From NCBI GenBank assembly GCA_035307385.1, contig DATGID010000068.1, forward strand, positions 1-64,000: DNA of 64,000 bases, written 5' to 3'. Below are positions 44,201 through 53,318 of the stretch, piece after piece; the first letter of the stretch is position 1; each line of letters begins with the position of its first letter. The DNA comes from DATBHW01 sp035307385 (GTDB taxonomy: Bacteria > Chloroflexota > Ktedonobacteria > Ktedonobacterales > DATBGS01). The position numbers were made by a program, and so were the translations under genes. The notes beneath the pieces are model-generated. The model had not been told where the DNA came from. It ran no database searches and saw only the letters and a list, made by a program, of their open reading frames with translations.

Positions 44201-47200
44201 CTGCAAGCGCCCACGCGCACCTTCACCTACAGCACGCAAACGGAATACTACGAGGATGATGCCTACACCGCGCCAGCGGGCGTCTGCGGCCCCACCTGGA
44301 ACGACGGCAACTGCTTCATGTGGAGCCAGAGCGAGGCGGGCAACAGCCGGTATTTGGCCTCGGTCTCCAATGGGATGGGCCTCTACCAGAGCTTTACTTG
44401 GGACAACGCGCGCAACAACACCCAGGGGGTCCCCGGCGGCGGCAGCAACGACGGCGACCCCCTCTACTGCAATACCCACCAGAGTGGCATCTGCGATGTA
44501 GCGGACGATCAGGCCTGGAGCCATATCGTGCTGGTCGATGAGCAGGACGCGGTGGTGCGCGTCTCCCAGCACGGCCAGGGAGGGCAGCAGACCAACACCC
44601 CCGTCACCAGCGAGACGAAGGACACCTACCGGCTGACCACCGGCTGGAAGGGACAGGCGTGTGCGGATTGTACGCAGGGGATGTACTGGGGCAACCAGGA
44701 CGACGCCGACTACCTGGACTACTACAACGGCCAGTTCATGGGCTTTGCCCAGGCCTCGGTGAGCCACCCCGATGGCTCGCTGACGGTGCATACCTACGAT
44801 GCCACCGAAGGCTGGGGCGTCTACGATACCCCCAATACCGCGCCGAATAACCTGCCCTGTGCGACGAGCTATCCCTGCCATGCCGTCCCCTGGTGGGATG
44901 CGACCAATGCCCTGCATGGGCACGAGGTGGAGACCGACCAGTACGATACCGACGGCTCGACGCTGCTCTCCAAAACCACGACCGCCTACAGCCTCACCTG
45001 TCCGCCCAGCGGGGTCAGTGGCACGGGCACGACCTCCTATGGCAACTTCGACGGCAACCTGGTCAGCGGGCTAGATCACGACAATCCGGTGGCGGCCTGT
45101 GACATTCAGACGAGCCAGATGGATACCTACACCTACGATGGCTCAAACGCCAGCAATATCCCTCACAAGACGACCACCTATCAGTATGATAGCTACGGGC
45201 GGGTGACCCAGACGACGACCACCACCAACGATGGGGGGGCCACGGGTAGTCCGACGACGCTCATCACCAAGCCGGTCTACATCTGGAATGACGCGGTGAG
45301 CGCTAATCCGGGCAGCGTCACGGGGACCTATCTGATCGATTTTGTGGCCTTTACCGATGTGGAGGACAGCAGCGGCAACCGCTATAGCTGTACCTACACC
45401 AGCTACGACAGCGCCGCCTATGCGAGCGGCCAGCAGAGCAGTCTGACGGCAGGGCTCGTCACGACCAGCGACCAGTACACCAACTGTGGGACCAAGGCCA
45501 ACAACTTCACCGACCAGAGCGGGCCGATCGAGACCACGCAGACCTATGATGTGTTTGGGAATCAGGTGACCACCACTGATCCCGATGCCCGTGCAGGTAT
45601 CGCGGGCCATACGGGCTGCACGGTCAACAACGTGCCGTACACCACCTGCACGGCCTATGACACGACCTTCGACGCGCTGCCGCTCTCGACGACCAATGCG
45701 CTCCTCCAGACGGCGAGTATCGGCTACACTGCGACGGCAGCGGGTGGCTTTGGGCTGTGGCCGACCTCATCGACCGATGTCAACGGGCAGACGACGACGA
45801 CGACCTACGATGCGCTGGGACGCGAGACGAGCCAGACCCTGCCGGGGGAGACGAGCGGAGACACCACCACGACCACCTCCTACACCTTCTGGTGTACGCC
45901 CGGCAATGCGCGGGTGCCCTGCGTGGAGGTGGATACGACCCAGCGGCTGAATGCCTCCACGACGGTCCTCACCCGCGCGTTCTATGATGGCTTCGGGCAT
46001 CTGGTGGAGACGCGCACGCAAGCGCCCAACACGCAGGATGTGGTGCAGTATCACTACTATGACCCGTCCGGGCGCGATGTCGTGGACAGCGTGCCGTATT
46101 TTGTAGCCGCCTACACGGGTGCGGCTGGTGCGAATGCCTACTCTATCCCCGATGACACGCAGGCCGTGACCAGCACGACCTACAACTCTCTGCGCTCCAC
46201 AACCGTCAAAGATGCCCTCTCCAATATCTCGACGACGACCGTCTCGGTGGTCTGCAATGCCACGGGGGCAGATAGCGCGTGCTACGAACAGACGCTCGGT
46301 GTCGATCCCCTGGGCCATCAGAGCGGCACGCTGACGGATGCGCTGGGGCGCGAGACCTACGACCAGACCTATACGGGCAATAGCCCCTCGACCTATGCGG
46401 TCTACACGAGTACGAAATATACGTACGATTATCTGGGGGATCACACCAAGATTCTCCTGGATGACCTGCATGGCACCACCAGCCAGACGACCTTCCAGTA
46501 TGATATGGTCGGGCGGCCCACGGGCATGACCGATCCGGATCGTGGCACGGAGAGCTATGTCTACGATGCGGATGGCAATATCACGCAAACGACCGATGCG
46601 CGTGGCAGCGCGGGCACCATCTTCGCGGGCTACGACGGCCTGGATCGCCAACTCTGGCGCAACACGACCAATATCCCGACGGGGGCCTACGTTACCTACA
46701 GTTACGACAGCACGGCCAATGGCAACCACGGCGTCGGTCGGCAAACCGGGGAGAGCTTCACGGGCGGCCCCAACCAGAGCCTGTCTGGCTCCTACAGTTA
46801 TGTGTTTGATGCGCGGGGCCAGGAAACGCAAGCAACGCTGACCGTGGGCGGAACCCCCTACACCAGCCAAAGCAGCTACGATGATGCCGGGGATCTGCTG
46901 TCGCAGACCTTTCCGAATGGAGATGTGCTCACCAGGAGCTACACCCCCCAGGGCTGGCTCGCCGGACTCACGCTTCAGCAAGGCAGCACCCAGACAACGT
47001 TGCTCAGCAATCTGAGCTATACCGGCACGAGCGGCGCTGCTGGCCTACCGAGCAGTGCCAGCCTGAACGGGGGCACCTATACCCAATCAGCCAGCTACGA
47101 TTTGCTGCTGCGTCTGACCGATGCGAAGGTCACCCGCAGCAGCGATCAGACGACGCTCTATGAAGAGGGGCTGACCTACGACAGCGCCAGCCGAGTCACG

Positions 47201-48892
47201 GGGGAGACGACCACGCTGGCTCAGGGGACCGATGTGCAGCAGTTCTGCTATGATGAGCAGAACCGCCTGACCTGGGCGGGATCGGTCGGCACGCCGCCCT
47301 GTACCAGCACGGCGATCACGCCAGGCAGTCTCACAACGGCCCAGTATACCACCAGTTTCGCGTACGACACGCTGGGACGCCTGACGAGTGGATCGCAGGG
47401 CAGCTACACCTATGGAGACAGCGCTCATGTGCATGCGGTTACCGCCGTGGGTTCCGCCTATACCGCCAGCTACGATGCCGCGGGCAATATGATCTGCCGC
47501 GCTCCGACGAGTGCGACGACCTGCACGGGCAGTCAACCCACCGGGGAACAACTGAGCTATGACAATGAGGGGAGATTGGTCGCCTGGCAGAATACGCCAA
47601 GTAACCCCGACAGCACGGCGGTCTACCTCTACGATGGCGAGGGCCATCGGATTGAGCAACAGACGACCCAGAACGGAACGTCCACCACGACGGTCTATGT
47701 GGGCAATCTGGAAGAGATTACCACCACGGGGTCTTCGACGACCACCACCACCTACTATCAGGGCGTGGCGCTGGCGGTTAATGGGGTGTTGTCTTATCTG
47801 GTCACGGATGCGCTGGGCAGCCTCACCGAGGCGCTGGACCTGAGTGGCAACGTTGAGGCCAGCCAGCTCTACAGCCCCTATGGCACCCTCCGCTACAGTA
47901 GCGGTACGATGCCCACCAGCTATGGCTTCACAGGCCAACGCTCGGATAGCTCGACGGGGCTGAATTATGATAACGCGCGCTATTATGACCCCGTCGCTGG
48001 GGCCTTTACCAGTGCGGATATGGTGCTGGATGGGCTCAATCGCTACAGCTATGTGGGTGGCAATCCGGAGAACTACACCGATCCCTCCGGACATGAGTAC
48101 CTCAATCCCATCTTTATGGAGGGCGGGGCAGATTTTGGAACGATGTTCAATGTTGACACGCTAGGGCCAAATCTCTTTGGGGATCCGGGCGCGGCCAATA
48201 GTTATGATGGTCTTACCCTTGAACCAACTACGCTGGACCTGAACGGGGACTGGCAACTGACTGATCAACAGTTGACGTCGATGAAGGGAGACCACTGGGC
48301 AGCTCAGCAGGCTCAGGCCGACATGGAAAATCGGGTACGGGGGACGAAGCATCAACCTGACACCAGTTCTGGAACAGGCACGGGTACAGACGATGGGCCA
48401 ACACCTGCTCCGGGAGGAGGCCCTGGTGGTCCAAACAAGCCCCCACCTGTGGCAACATCGGGATCGCCAGGCGAGTGCCCTAGTGACTTGGATTACTCGC
48501 AAGATGGGCTTGCCATAGCAAACGCTCTCGGGAAGTATTATGGTGCAGGGGGGGCGGTGTATGTTCCAGGTATGGATGGAATGGGCCCTTGGTGTTTCCA
48601 CTCAGAAAACAGAAATACAAGCGATCTTTCACAGCAGCTGCAAAAGCTCTTAAACCAGCTGTCTAAGAAAGGGGCTACTTCAGGAAAATGCGCCGAAATC
48701 GCTTTCTGCGATGCGCTGTTGAACGGTGACCTACCTAATGCTGGATCAATCGACGCGTATCTGTGGCAGGAAAACGGCGACGCGCCTTGTGGAAACACGT
48801 GCGATCCCATTTTACACATGATTGCTAATCAACTCGACACCATCATAACTCTATTCCAGGAGGGTATTACTCATGTATTTGAACCGTGGTAA
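41216..48892 (+). CDS. Secreted FG-GAP/RHS polymorphic toxin with deaminase-like tip
   Basis: 2558 residues. A basic N-terminus and signal peptide (hydrophobic 37-60, cleavage near VHAQ) point to export. Residues about 280-345 are SpvB-like (GLTPPLSLAYTSAG, GWVGEGWNL). About 410-745 hold seven or so FG-GAP/VCBS repeats (GDFNGDGYGDVLAMYNLG), Ca-binding beta-propeller blades. From about 1000 to 2290 come RHS/YD repeats, ending in the RHS core (ARYYDPVAGAFTSAD near 2255, DPSGHEY). A Gly/Pro linker leads to the variable tip: C2492-A-E and P2524-C-G-N-T-C2529 form the CAE/PCxxC zinc and catalytic set of YwqJ-type nucleic-acid deaminase toxins. AGAGGTG precedes the ATG. Toxicity is inferred from the family. 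Confidence 0.9.
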   Translation: MTGRSTRGQAPLRSLLRSRQAMLGAALARFGVRRGIVMLLMLVTILLGPNGFLTNLPVVHAQVAPHATSQGKPNRFNPSQDSQSTLHLPPSGTSDPHWKPSAPQSLARSVPPPMHPGFLVLTPGKAAQFLGSDGRLEVDVPATAITQSDRTQAGGTLTLRITQIAPASGATSGGSGLISFGTYLLQLVDVHGQRVPHGLRAALTVKYHYAPTEAALNLGHAFVVFNGTLPRGVQLAPAAAATTPALGAWGSHATTLSTSVRTLSVSMPLLTPSGSMSWDTDAPVATFGKPDIFNANLNAGALSASYPLNLPAGPGGLTPPLSLAYTSAGVSESHGVQSAAGWVGEGWNLAPGSISWAEHNAQAGIGGALWESSWQLSDPYGTSAQLIPPNLNISTYYDDVGNPTASLYESYQSSIWSASGFTWSNAVYLSGDFNGDGYGDVLAMYNLGGSSTGIYEWLGTGSGLSYKGQIWSSTGFTWSNAKWVAGDFNGDGKTDLMAMYNLGGSSIGAYEWLGTSTGSLSYKGQIWSVASGFTWANAAFVAGDFNDDSYADVMAMYNLGGSSTGAYEWLGSSTGALSYKGSIWSVASGFTWSNAKWVAGDFNGDGHADILALYNLGTTVGIYQWLGTSTGVNYQGSIWTSGTFCWSCTSWTVGDVNADGKADLLALHDLGTQQNAPAVGIYEWLGASSALSFQGQVWSSLGRGGFTWANAAFLAADYSGDGQADLLSMYDLGSGSTAAYAWLTTGTYLTNPVLWQTAPDAHAKIYSYWGPNNLVGAGISPVCFRVYLPNGIMEEFGCTADSLQYYYPPSGANAGKPYVTSWLLDLITDPSGNQIHFTYQADTETDANGHAYPRDVELSTVEWDSPACHDAQQRCAGSSWAPLLRVSFSASHSPTRKTSLGGTCNPDTTHLRCDDPLDLSSSGGLAAPQVENTWVLNDLDVQVNTSGAWHTLTDYQLSYEQGGPTTIPDPQTDKQESTAGALDLTQIAVIGDDQTLQAPTRTFTYSTQTEYYEDDAYTAPAGVCGPTWNDGNCFMWSQSEAGNSRYLASVSNGMGLYQSFTWDNARNNTQGVPGGGSNDGDPLYCNTHQSGICDVADDQAWSHIVLVDEQDAVVRVSQHGQGGQQTNTPVTSETKDTYRLTTGWKGQACADCTQGMYWGNQDDADYLDYYNGQFMGFAQASVSHPDGSLTVHTYDATEGWGVYDTPNTAPNNLPCATSYPCHAVPWWDATNALHGHEVETDQYDTDGSTLLSKTTTAYSLTCPPSGVSGTGTTSYGNFDGNLVSGLDHDNPVAACDIQTSQMDTYTYDGSNASNIPHKTTTYQYDSYGRVTQTTTTTNDGGATGSPTTLITKPVYIWNDAVSANPGSVTGTYLIDFVAFTDVEDSSGNRYSCTYTSYDSAAYASGQQSSLTAGLVTTSDQYTNCGTKANNFTDQSGPIETTQTYDVFGNQVTTTDPDARAGIAGHTGCTVNNVPYTTCTAYDTTFDALPLSTTNALLQTASIGYTATAAGGFGLWPTSSTDVNGQTTTTTYDALGRETSQTLPGETSGDTTTTTSYTFWCTPGNARVPCVEVDTTQRLNASTTVLTRAFYDGFGHLVETRTQAPNTQDVVQYHYYDPSGRDVVDSVPYFVAAYTGAAGANAYSIPDDTQAVTSTTYNSLRSTTVKDALSNISTTTVSVVCNATGADSACYEQTLGVDPLGHQSGTLTDALGRETYDQTYTGNSPSTYAVYTSTKYTYDYLGDHTKILLDDLHGTTSQTTFQYDMVGRPTGMTDPDRGTESYVYDADGNITQTTDARGSAGTIFAGYDGLDRQLWRNTTNIPTGAYVTYSYDSTANGNHGVGRQTGESFTGGPNQSLSGSYSYVFDARGQETQATLTVGGTPYTSQSSYDDAGDLLSQTFPNGDVLTRSYTPQGWLAGLTLQQGSTQTTLLSNLSYTGTSGAAGLPSSASLNGGTYTQSASYDLLLRLTDAKVTRSSDQTTLYEEGLTYDSASRVTGETTTLAQGTDVQQFCYDEQNRLTWAGSVGTPPCTSTAITPGSLTTAQYTTSFAYDTLGRLTSGSQGSYTYGDSAHVHAVTAVGSAYTASYDAAGNMICRAPTSATTCTGSQPTGEQLSYDNEGRLVAWQNTPSNPDSTAVYLYDGEGHRIEQQTTQNGTSTTTVYVGNLEEITTTGSSTTTTTYYQGVALAVNGVLSYLVTDALGSLTEALDLSGNVEASQLYSPYGTLRYSSGTMPTSYGFTGQRSDSSTGLNYDNARYYDPVAGAFTSADMVLDGLNRYSYVGGNPENYTDPSGHEYLNPIFMEGGADFGTMFNVDTLGPNLFGDPGAANSYDGLTLEPTTLDLNGDWQLTDQQLTSMKGDHWAAQQAQADMENRVRGTKHQPDTSSGTGTGTDDGPTPAPGGGPGGPNKPPPVATSGSPGECPSDLDYSQDGLAIANALGKYYGAGGAVYVPGMDGMGPWCFHSENRNTSDLSQQLQKLLNQLSKKGATSGKCAEIAFCDALLNGDLPNAGSIDAYLWQENGDAPCGNTCDPILHMIANQLDTIITLFQEGITHVFEPW

Positions 48893-49315
48893 TCTCTCTC
48901 CAGAAGGAGGTCTCATTCATCCAACAAAAGGATAGCGGGATGCTTTGGGCAGATTCAAAGAGCAGGTTGTTTTGACGACTACTGATCCGCAGAGCAGGAC
49001 ACTGATGAAACGAGCAAATCGTGCCCTGGAATGGCTCATGCAAGGGGATCACTGGTGTCAGGCCTGTATATTGGGCCTGGCGAAAGCGGAGAGCCAGAGG
49101 ACAACCAGGCTTCTGGCTCCGCCTCCCTTTGGGGCGTGAGGCAGAGCCGAAAGGTGGTCTAGGCCCAAGGAGAAGGAAACCAACATGATGTAGCCAACCC
49201 TGTTTGATGCTTCGATACCAGCCCAGGGTGCCAATGACGCCCCAGCACCTCCTTTTTGCACTTGTTGCCCCAGGAGACATCTTATCGTACGCTCATGGCT
49301 GAGCAAAGGCAATGT
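48893..49315. other. Gap behind the RHS gene, no intact gene
   Basis: About 420 bp. A near-perfect AAGGAGG at 48904-48910 is followed by ATT, with a stop seven codons later, so a start codon and most of a gene appear to be lost. The rest shows no supported coding region. A decayed immunity gene is possible but unproven. Confidence 0.45.
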
Positions 49316-51373
49316 ATGGAAGATCATCTGCAGAAAAGTGAGCGCTTCTCTTCTATGCTCGCTCCCATCCTGACGCTGCGAGGGCATTTTTCCCTCCCCG
49401 ACCTACAGGAACACGGGGGGATGCCCGGTGCGCCCGTCTATCGGCCCGCCGACACCTATCCGCTCAGCGAGAAAGAGGCGATTCTGGTGGCGAATGATGG
49501 GGCCGCCCTGCTCGATCTGGAGCAGCGCGCCCCCCTCTGGACGATCACCTGTCCCACCGGAGAACTCTCTGCTCTCAATCTCACCGTGCCTCTCCTGGCT
49601 TTGGCACCCGACCGGCACGTCTTTCTCTGGGATCTCCGGCTGGGGCGGTTGGCACAGACTATCGAACTCGGTGCGGAGGCTGGGGACATCACCGATCTCG
49701 CGCTGAGTGCCGATGGCACCCTCCTCGCGGTGGCCCCCTTTGGGAAGGGGGTCCAGCTCTGGCGAGTGGCTGATGGGGTCTTGTTTCAGCGGTTGGAGGG
49801 CGTGACAACCTATCGCTCGTCTTGGAGTGTGGCCTTCAGCCCGGATGGGCAGCTCGTGGCCACCGGCAATTATGATGCTCACACCGTCTGGTTGTGGCGC
49901 GTGGCTGATGGACAGCTGCTCCAGCAGCTCGAAGCACACCCAGGCGAAGGACGGGTGGCAGGCTTGGCCTTCAGCCCGGATGGGCAGATGGTGGTCAGCG
50001 GCAATGCGAGCGGCCCACGTGATCCACGGGAGAAAACGTTGTGCGTCTGGGACGTGTCCACAGGACGCGCCTTGCCTGGATTCGCTGGAGCGAGCCATAT
50101 GCCGGTCTTTCGACCCGATGGGCAGCTCCTGGCGTCCATAACGACCCGCACGATTTCCACCGAGTCCATTGTGCTGTGGGACGTGCCCAGCCGAAAGGCG
50201 CTGCAGCAGTTCGTGGGGCATCGGGGGCAGATCTGGAGCCTGGCGTTCAGCCCAAGCGGACGGCGATTAGTCTCCAGCGCCGGAGATGGCACGGTGCGGT
50301 GGTGGGAGGTAGACAGCGGGCAGGAGATATACCGGGTGGAGACGCTCCTGCGTACCCGCGATAGTGCGGCCTTCAACGCGGATGCCACCCGACTGGCCAC
50401 CGGCAGTCGGGATGGCGCCCTGCGGCTCTGGCAGATGGGCGAAGGCACCCTGCTGCGCACGTTCCAGGTTGCCGATGCCCAGGAGGAAGGCGTGGCCCTC
50501 AGCCGCGATGGGCAGCGTGTGCTCTCCTGGTCCCAATCGCCCCTCATTGTTGGCACGCTCCATGTGTGGGAGGCGGATGATCCAGGGCGCAGGCCCATAC
50601 GCCTCCCGAACCAGGGTCACTGGGTTTTCTGTGCTGTCTTTAGCCCCGATGGGCAGTTGATTGCGGCGGGCTGTGATGATGGGGAGGAGACACGCCTGCT
50701 CCTCTGGCAGCGGACCCCTGCCCAGCTTCTGGCCACCTGTGTCGGCCACACCGACCGCATTCGCTGTGTGCAGTTTAGCCCAACGGGAGCAGTAGTGGCC
50801 TCAGGTGCACAGGATAGCACTATTCGGCTGTGGCGGGTGGCCAATGGGGCACTGCTGCGCACGCTGGAAGGACACGCAAAGGGGGTGACTAGTATCGCCT
50901 TCAGCCCGGATGGACGACTCCTCCTCTCAGGGAGCGAAGATCAGACTGTGCGCCTCTGGGAGATGGAGACAGGGCGAGTACAGCGGATCTACGAGGGACC
51001 TCAGGACGCAGTCGTGCAGGTCGCCTTCGATTCTGCGGGAGCACGTGTGGCGGCGGGGAGTCGTGATCGCCGGGTCTTGCTCTGGGAAGTGGGAAGCTCC
51101 CCACTACGGCGTGCTGCTGCGCCAGAAGCAAGCGAGATCAACGTTCGAGCCTTCGCCTTGGATGGCACCGCATTGCCATCAGAAGCGCCGCAGGAGCGCA
51201 TCCTTCTCTGGCACCTCCCGCCAGGGATTGCAGCCTATCAGCTCCAAGAGCCAGACAGTCAGATCACGAGCCTGTCCTTTCGAGCTGATGGCAGTCTCTT
51301 GATCGCTGGGGCCGGAAGTGGTCCAACCCCCATCTGGCGACTGGAGCAATTGGGGGGCATGAGCCTGAGGTGA
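49316..51373 (+). CDS. WD40 repeat protein
   Basis: About 685 residues. At least ten WD40 units can be followed, with repeated SPDGQLVATG / LWRVADG / LRTLEGH elements (for example VAFSPDGQLVATGNYD, IAFSPDGRLLLSGSEDQTVRLWEM). These give one or two seven- to eight-bladed propellers, used for protein binding. No signal peptide, kinase or other domain. ATG 49316 follows AAAGG at good spacing; ATG 49295 and TTG 49256 are alternatives. It stands between toxin and immunity genes on the same strand and may belong to that locus, although Ktedonobacteria carry many unrelated WD40 proteins. Confidence 0.88.
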   Translation: MEDHLQKSERFSSMLAPILTLRGHFSLPDLQEHGGMPGAPVYRPADTYPLSEKEAILVANDGAALLDLEQRAPLWTITCPTGELSALNLTVPLLALAPDRHVFLWDLRLGRLAQTIELGAEAGDITDLALSADGTLLAVAPFGKGVQLWRVADGVLFQRLEGVTTYRSSWSVAFSPDGQLVATGNYDAHTVWLWRVADGQLLQQLEAHPGEGRVAGLAFSPDGQMVVSGNASGPRDPREKTLCVWDVSTGRALPGFAGASHMPVFRPDGQLLASITTRTISTESIVLWDVPSRKALQQFVGHRGQIWSLAFSPSGRRLVSSAGDGTVRWWEVDSGQEIYRVETLLRTRDSAAFNADATRLATGSRDGALRLWQMGEGTLLRTFQVADAQEEGVALSRDGQRVLSWSQSPLIVGTLHVWEADDPGRRPIRLPNQGHWVFCAVFSPDGQLIAAGCDDGEETRLLLWQRTPAQLLATCVGHTDRIRCVQFSPTGAVVASGAQDSTIRLWRVANGALLRTLEGHAKGVTSIAFSPDGRLLLSGSEDQTVRLWEMETGRVQRIYEGPQDAVVQVAFDSAGARVAAGSRDRRVLLWEVGSSPLRRAAAPEASEINVRAFALDGTALPSEAPQERILLWHLPPGIAAYQLQEPDSQITSLSFRADGSLLIAGAGSGPTPIWRLEQLGGMSLR

Positions 51374-51444
51374 ACCTACTTTCGAAGAGTCGCTAAAGTT
51401 GGTAGAATCTCCAAAGCGGAGAGAGCATAACAAGTGAGCAGCGA

Positions 51445-51515
51445 AATTTGAAGACTGAGCTCAAGCTGGAAGCTGTTCACCTGATGAAAACCAGTGGCAG
51501 GGGGCTAATGCAGTG
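51445..51515 (+). pseudogene. Remnant resembling IS3-type OrfA N-terminus
   Basis: About 22 codons read LKTELKLEAVHLMKTSG, close to the usual opening of IS3-family OrfA (FKLEAVRLLETSG-like). No further family sequence follows. It marks an old insertion between the WD40 and immunity genes. Confidence 0.45.
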
Positions 51516-51624
51516 ACATGCAGCAGACGAGTAATCCGCTGCCAGCGCCTGAGCAACCCGTGCGACCTTTTGCTCGTCTGCGTTCAAGGCAGTGGGCACA
51601 TGAGGGTAGCGATGAGGGAACCCA

Positions 51625-52335
51625 GTGATAGAGTTGGATTGGTCCAAGCAATCGCCGCACATCCGAACGCTGTTTCGTCCCTGGCAGCCGGGCGACGGGT
51701 ATGACGAGGCAACCCTCCGGGCGGCGGAGGTGCGGCTGGGTCTGCGCCTTCCGACGCTGCTGTGCACCTTCTACAGCGCCTGGGGGCGACGCGAGGATCT
51801 GACCGAGCCGTATCATCACGTACAAGCCCTGGGGGAGTTGGAAGTGGAGGCAGACACTCTCATCTTCTGTGTGGGAGAGCTGTTCTTCTGGGGCATTCGG
51901 CGCAAGGCCTGGGAAGAAGACGATCCCCCGGTCGTGATGGCGGACGCTGAACGGCGGAGCACCTCTGGAGAGGCGGAGCGTGACTGGTCACCGAGCTACG
52001 CCCATCTGTCGCGCTTTCTCGACGATCTGATCTACGATCAGGCATTCAGTGGCGGAGCGCTCCACGGAGGGTGGAAACACCCTCCGGCTGTCCCCGCTCT
52101 TCCACTTGTACCCGAACTGGCCACTTGGTTGGGAGAACAGTGGAGTGCGGTCTCTGTTGGCCCGCTTGCCCTCCATATGGTGCCCGACCCTACCGTGGAT
52201 CAGTGGCCTCGCCTCTATGTGCGTGATGGGCAGGCATTCTGGTGGGTGGGTGGGGGTGAAGCTGCCGCACGAGAAGCTGAGGCCCTCGACGAGCTGTCCC
52301 AGCGGTTCCAAATGACCTGGGATCATCGGTGGTGA
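51625..52335 (+). CDS. SUKH (SMI1/KNR4)-like immunity protein, copy 1
   Basis: 236 residues. The N-terminal pattern TLRAAEVRLGLRLPTLLCTFYSAWGRR is the SUKH/SMI1-KNR4 hallmark, followed by DTLIFCVGELFFWGI and ARLYVRDGQAFWWVG-like beta segments. SUKH proteins are cytosolic immunity proteins that neutralise polymorphic toxins, including deaminase- and nuclease-tipped ones. GTG start at 51625 with GAGGGA upstream. The gene is paralogous to the next one: both start with an ELDWS..SPHIR segment and end in a QRFQ.TW..RW tail. Confidence 0.85.
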   Translation: MIELDWSKQSPHIRTLFRPWQPGDGYDEATLRAAEVRLGLRLPTLLCTFYSAWGRREDLTEPYHHVQALGELEVEADTLIFCVGELFFWGIRRKAWEEDDPPVVMADAERRSTSGEAERDWSPSYAHLSRFLDDLIYDQAFSGGALHGGWKHPPAVPALPLVPELATWLGEQWSAVSVGPLALHMVPDPTVDQWPRLYVRDGQAFWWVGGGEAAAREAEALDELSQRFQMTWDHRW

Positions 52336-52416
52336 GCAGAGAGCAGGAGCACCTTTTGGTATGACGGTGATTGAGTAGGTGGGCACGAGCCGCTCACCTA
52401 GAAGAGGAACAGACGG

Positions 52417-53130
52417 ATGGAGTTGGATTGGTCGGAGCAATCCCCGCACATCCGCTCTCTCTATCGTCCCTGGCAGCCCGGCGATGGCTACGAGGAGGCC
52501 ACCATCCAGGAAGCGGAGGCGCGGATTGGCGTGCGTCTGCCAGCTCCTCTACGGACCTTGTACCGAGCCTGGGGCCATCGCCCTGATCTGACGATGAGGC
52601 AAAACTTGCTCTGGTACCTGGAGGACCTGAAAGTCAAAGCCGACACACTCATCTTCTTTGAGGAAAATCAGGCGACCTGTTGTTGGGGCATCCCGCTCGC
52701 TTCCCTCACCGAGGCGGATCCTCCCGTGGTGATTACCGAGATGCTGGTGCGGGAAGTAGCCTCGGAAGACGATTGGCGCCCCTTCCAGGCCCATCTGTCG
52801 GACTTTCTGGATGACATGACCTATCTGCATGCCTTCCTGGGTGGGGCCGCGCACGGGAGCTGGACACGGCGCGATGTTCCTACTCCTGAGCTGCCCGCGC
52901 ACTACATCGCCTGGTTGGAGGAACACTGGAGCAAAGCCACCGTCAGACCCTGGGCGTTTGGACTCATGCCTGAGACGCCTGATTTGGGTCCTGATGCGTG
53001 GTCGACCCTTTATATTCGCAACGGCCAGGCGTTCTATACACTTGGGGAGCATCATGTCGTGGCGCGCGAGGCAAGCGCTGTAGACGAGATTGGCCAGCGG
53101 TTCCAGCTCACCTGGGCATGGCGGTGGTAA
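52417..53130 (+). CDS. SUKH (SMI1/KNR4)-like immunity protein, copy 2
   Basis: 237 residues, close paralogue of the gene 80 bp upstream: MELDWSEQSPHIRSLYRPW, IQEAEARIGVRLPAPLRTLYRAWG, NGQAFYTLGEHHVVAREA and the QRFQLTWAWRW end all match. Tandem, diverging immunity genes of one family are usual near RHS-type toxins and are thought to cover toxins of neighbouring strains. AGAGGAAC precedes the ATG. Confidence 0.85.
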   Translation: MELDWSEQSPHIRSLYRPWQPGDGYEEATIQEAEARIGVRLPAPLRTLYRAWGHRPDLTMRQNLLWYLEDLKVKADTLIFFEENQATCCWGIPLASLTEADPPVVITEMLVREVASEDDWRPFQAHLSDFLDDMTYLHAFLGGAAHGSWTRRDVPTPELPAHYIAWLEEHWSKATVRPWAFGLMPETPDLGPDAWSTLYIRNGQAFYTLGEHHVVAREASAVDEIGQRFQLTWAWRW

Positions 53131-53210
53131 GCAGCAGCAAGCCGAAGCAGCTCTTTGCCTGGCTGCGGTTGAGTTGGGGACGGAGAGACCACCGAGGCGA
53201 GAGATTCTCG

Positions 53211-53318
53211 CTGGAATGCGATGGCTCCGGAGCCATCGCTCCACACCCGCACGTTGTTCGCTCCCTAACAGATAATTGGTATGACGAAGCGACCCTCCAG
53301 GCAGCAGCGGTAGGGCTA
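53211..53318 (+). pseudogene. Third SUKH immunity gene, cut by IS5-family insertion
   Basis: About 36 codons continue the tandem series: LECDGSGAIAPHPHVVRSL, then WYDEATLQAAAVGLG, aligning with the start of the two intact copies (SPHIR..., YDEATLRAAEVRLG). The frame ends where GGGCCTGTTCGG, the left end of the insertion sequence, begins. The start codon has decayed too. Confidence 0.75.

Noticed and set aside
42122..44923. 933-codon open frame on the strand opposite the RHS gene
   Set aside because: It is the antisense shadow of a repetitive, GC-rich gene with clear protein families on the + strand; its product is low-complexity with no start signal. The same holds for 45767-46981 and 47087-48094.
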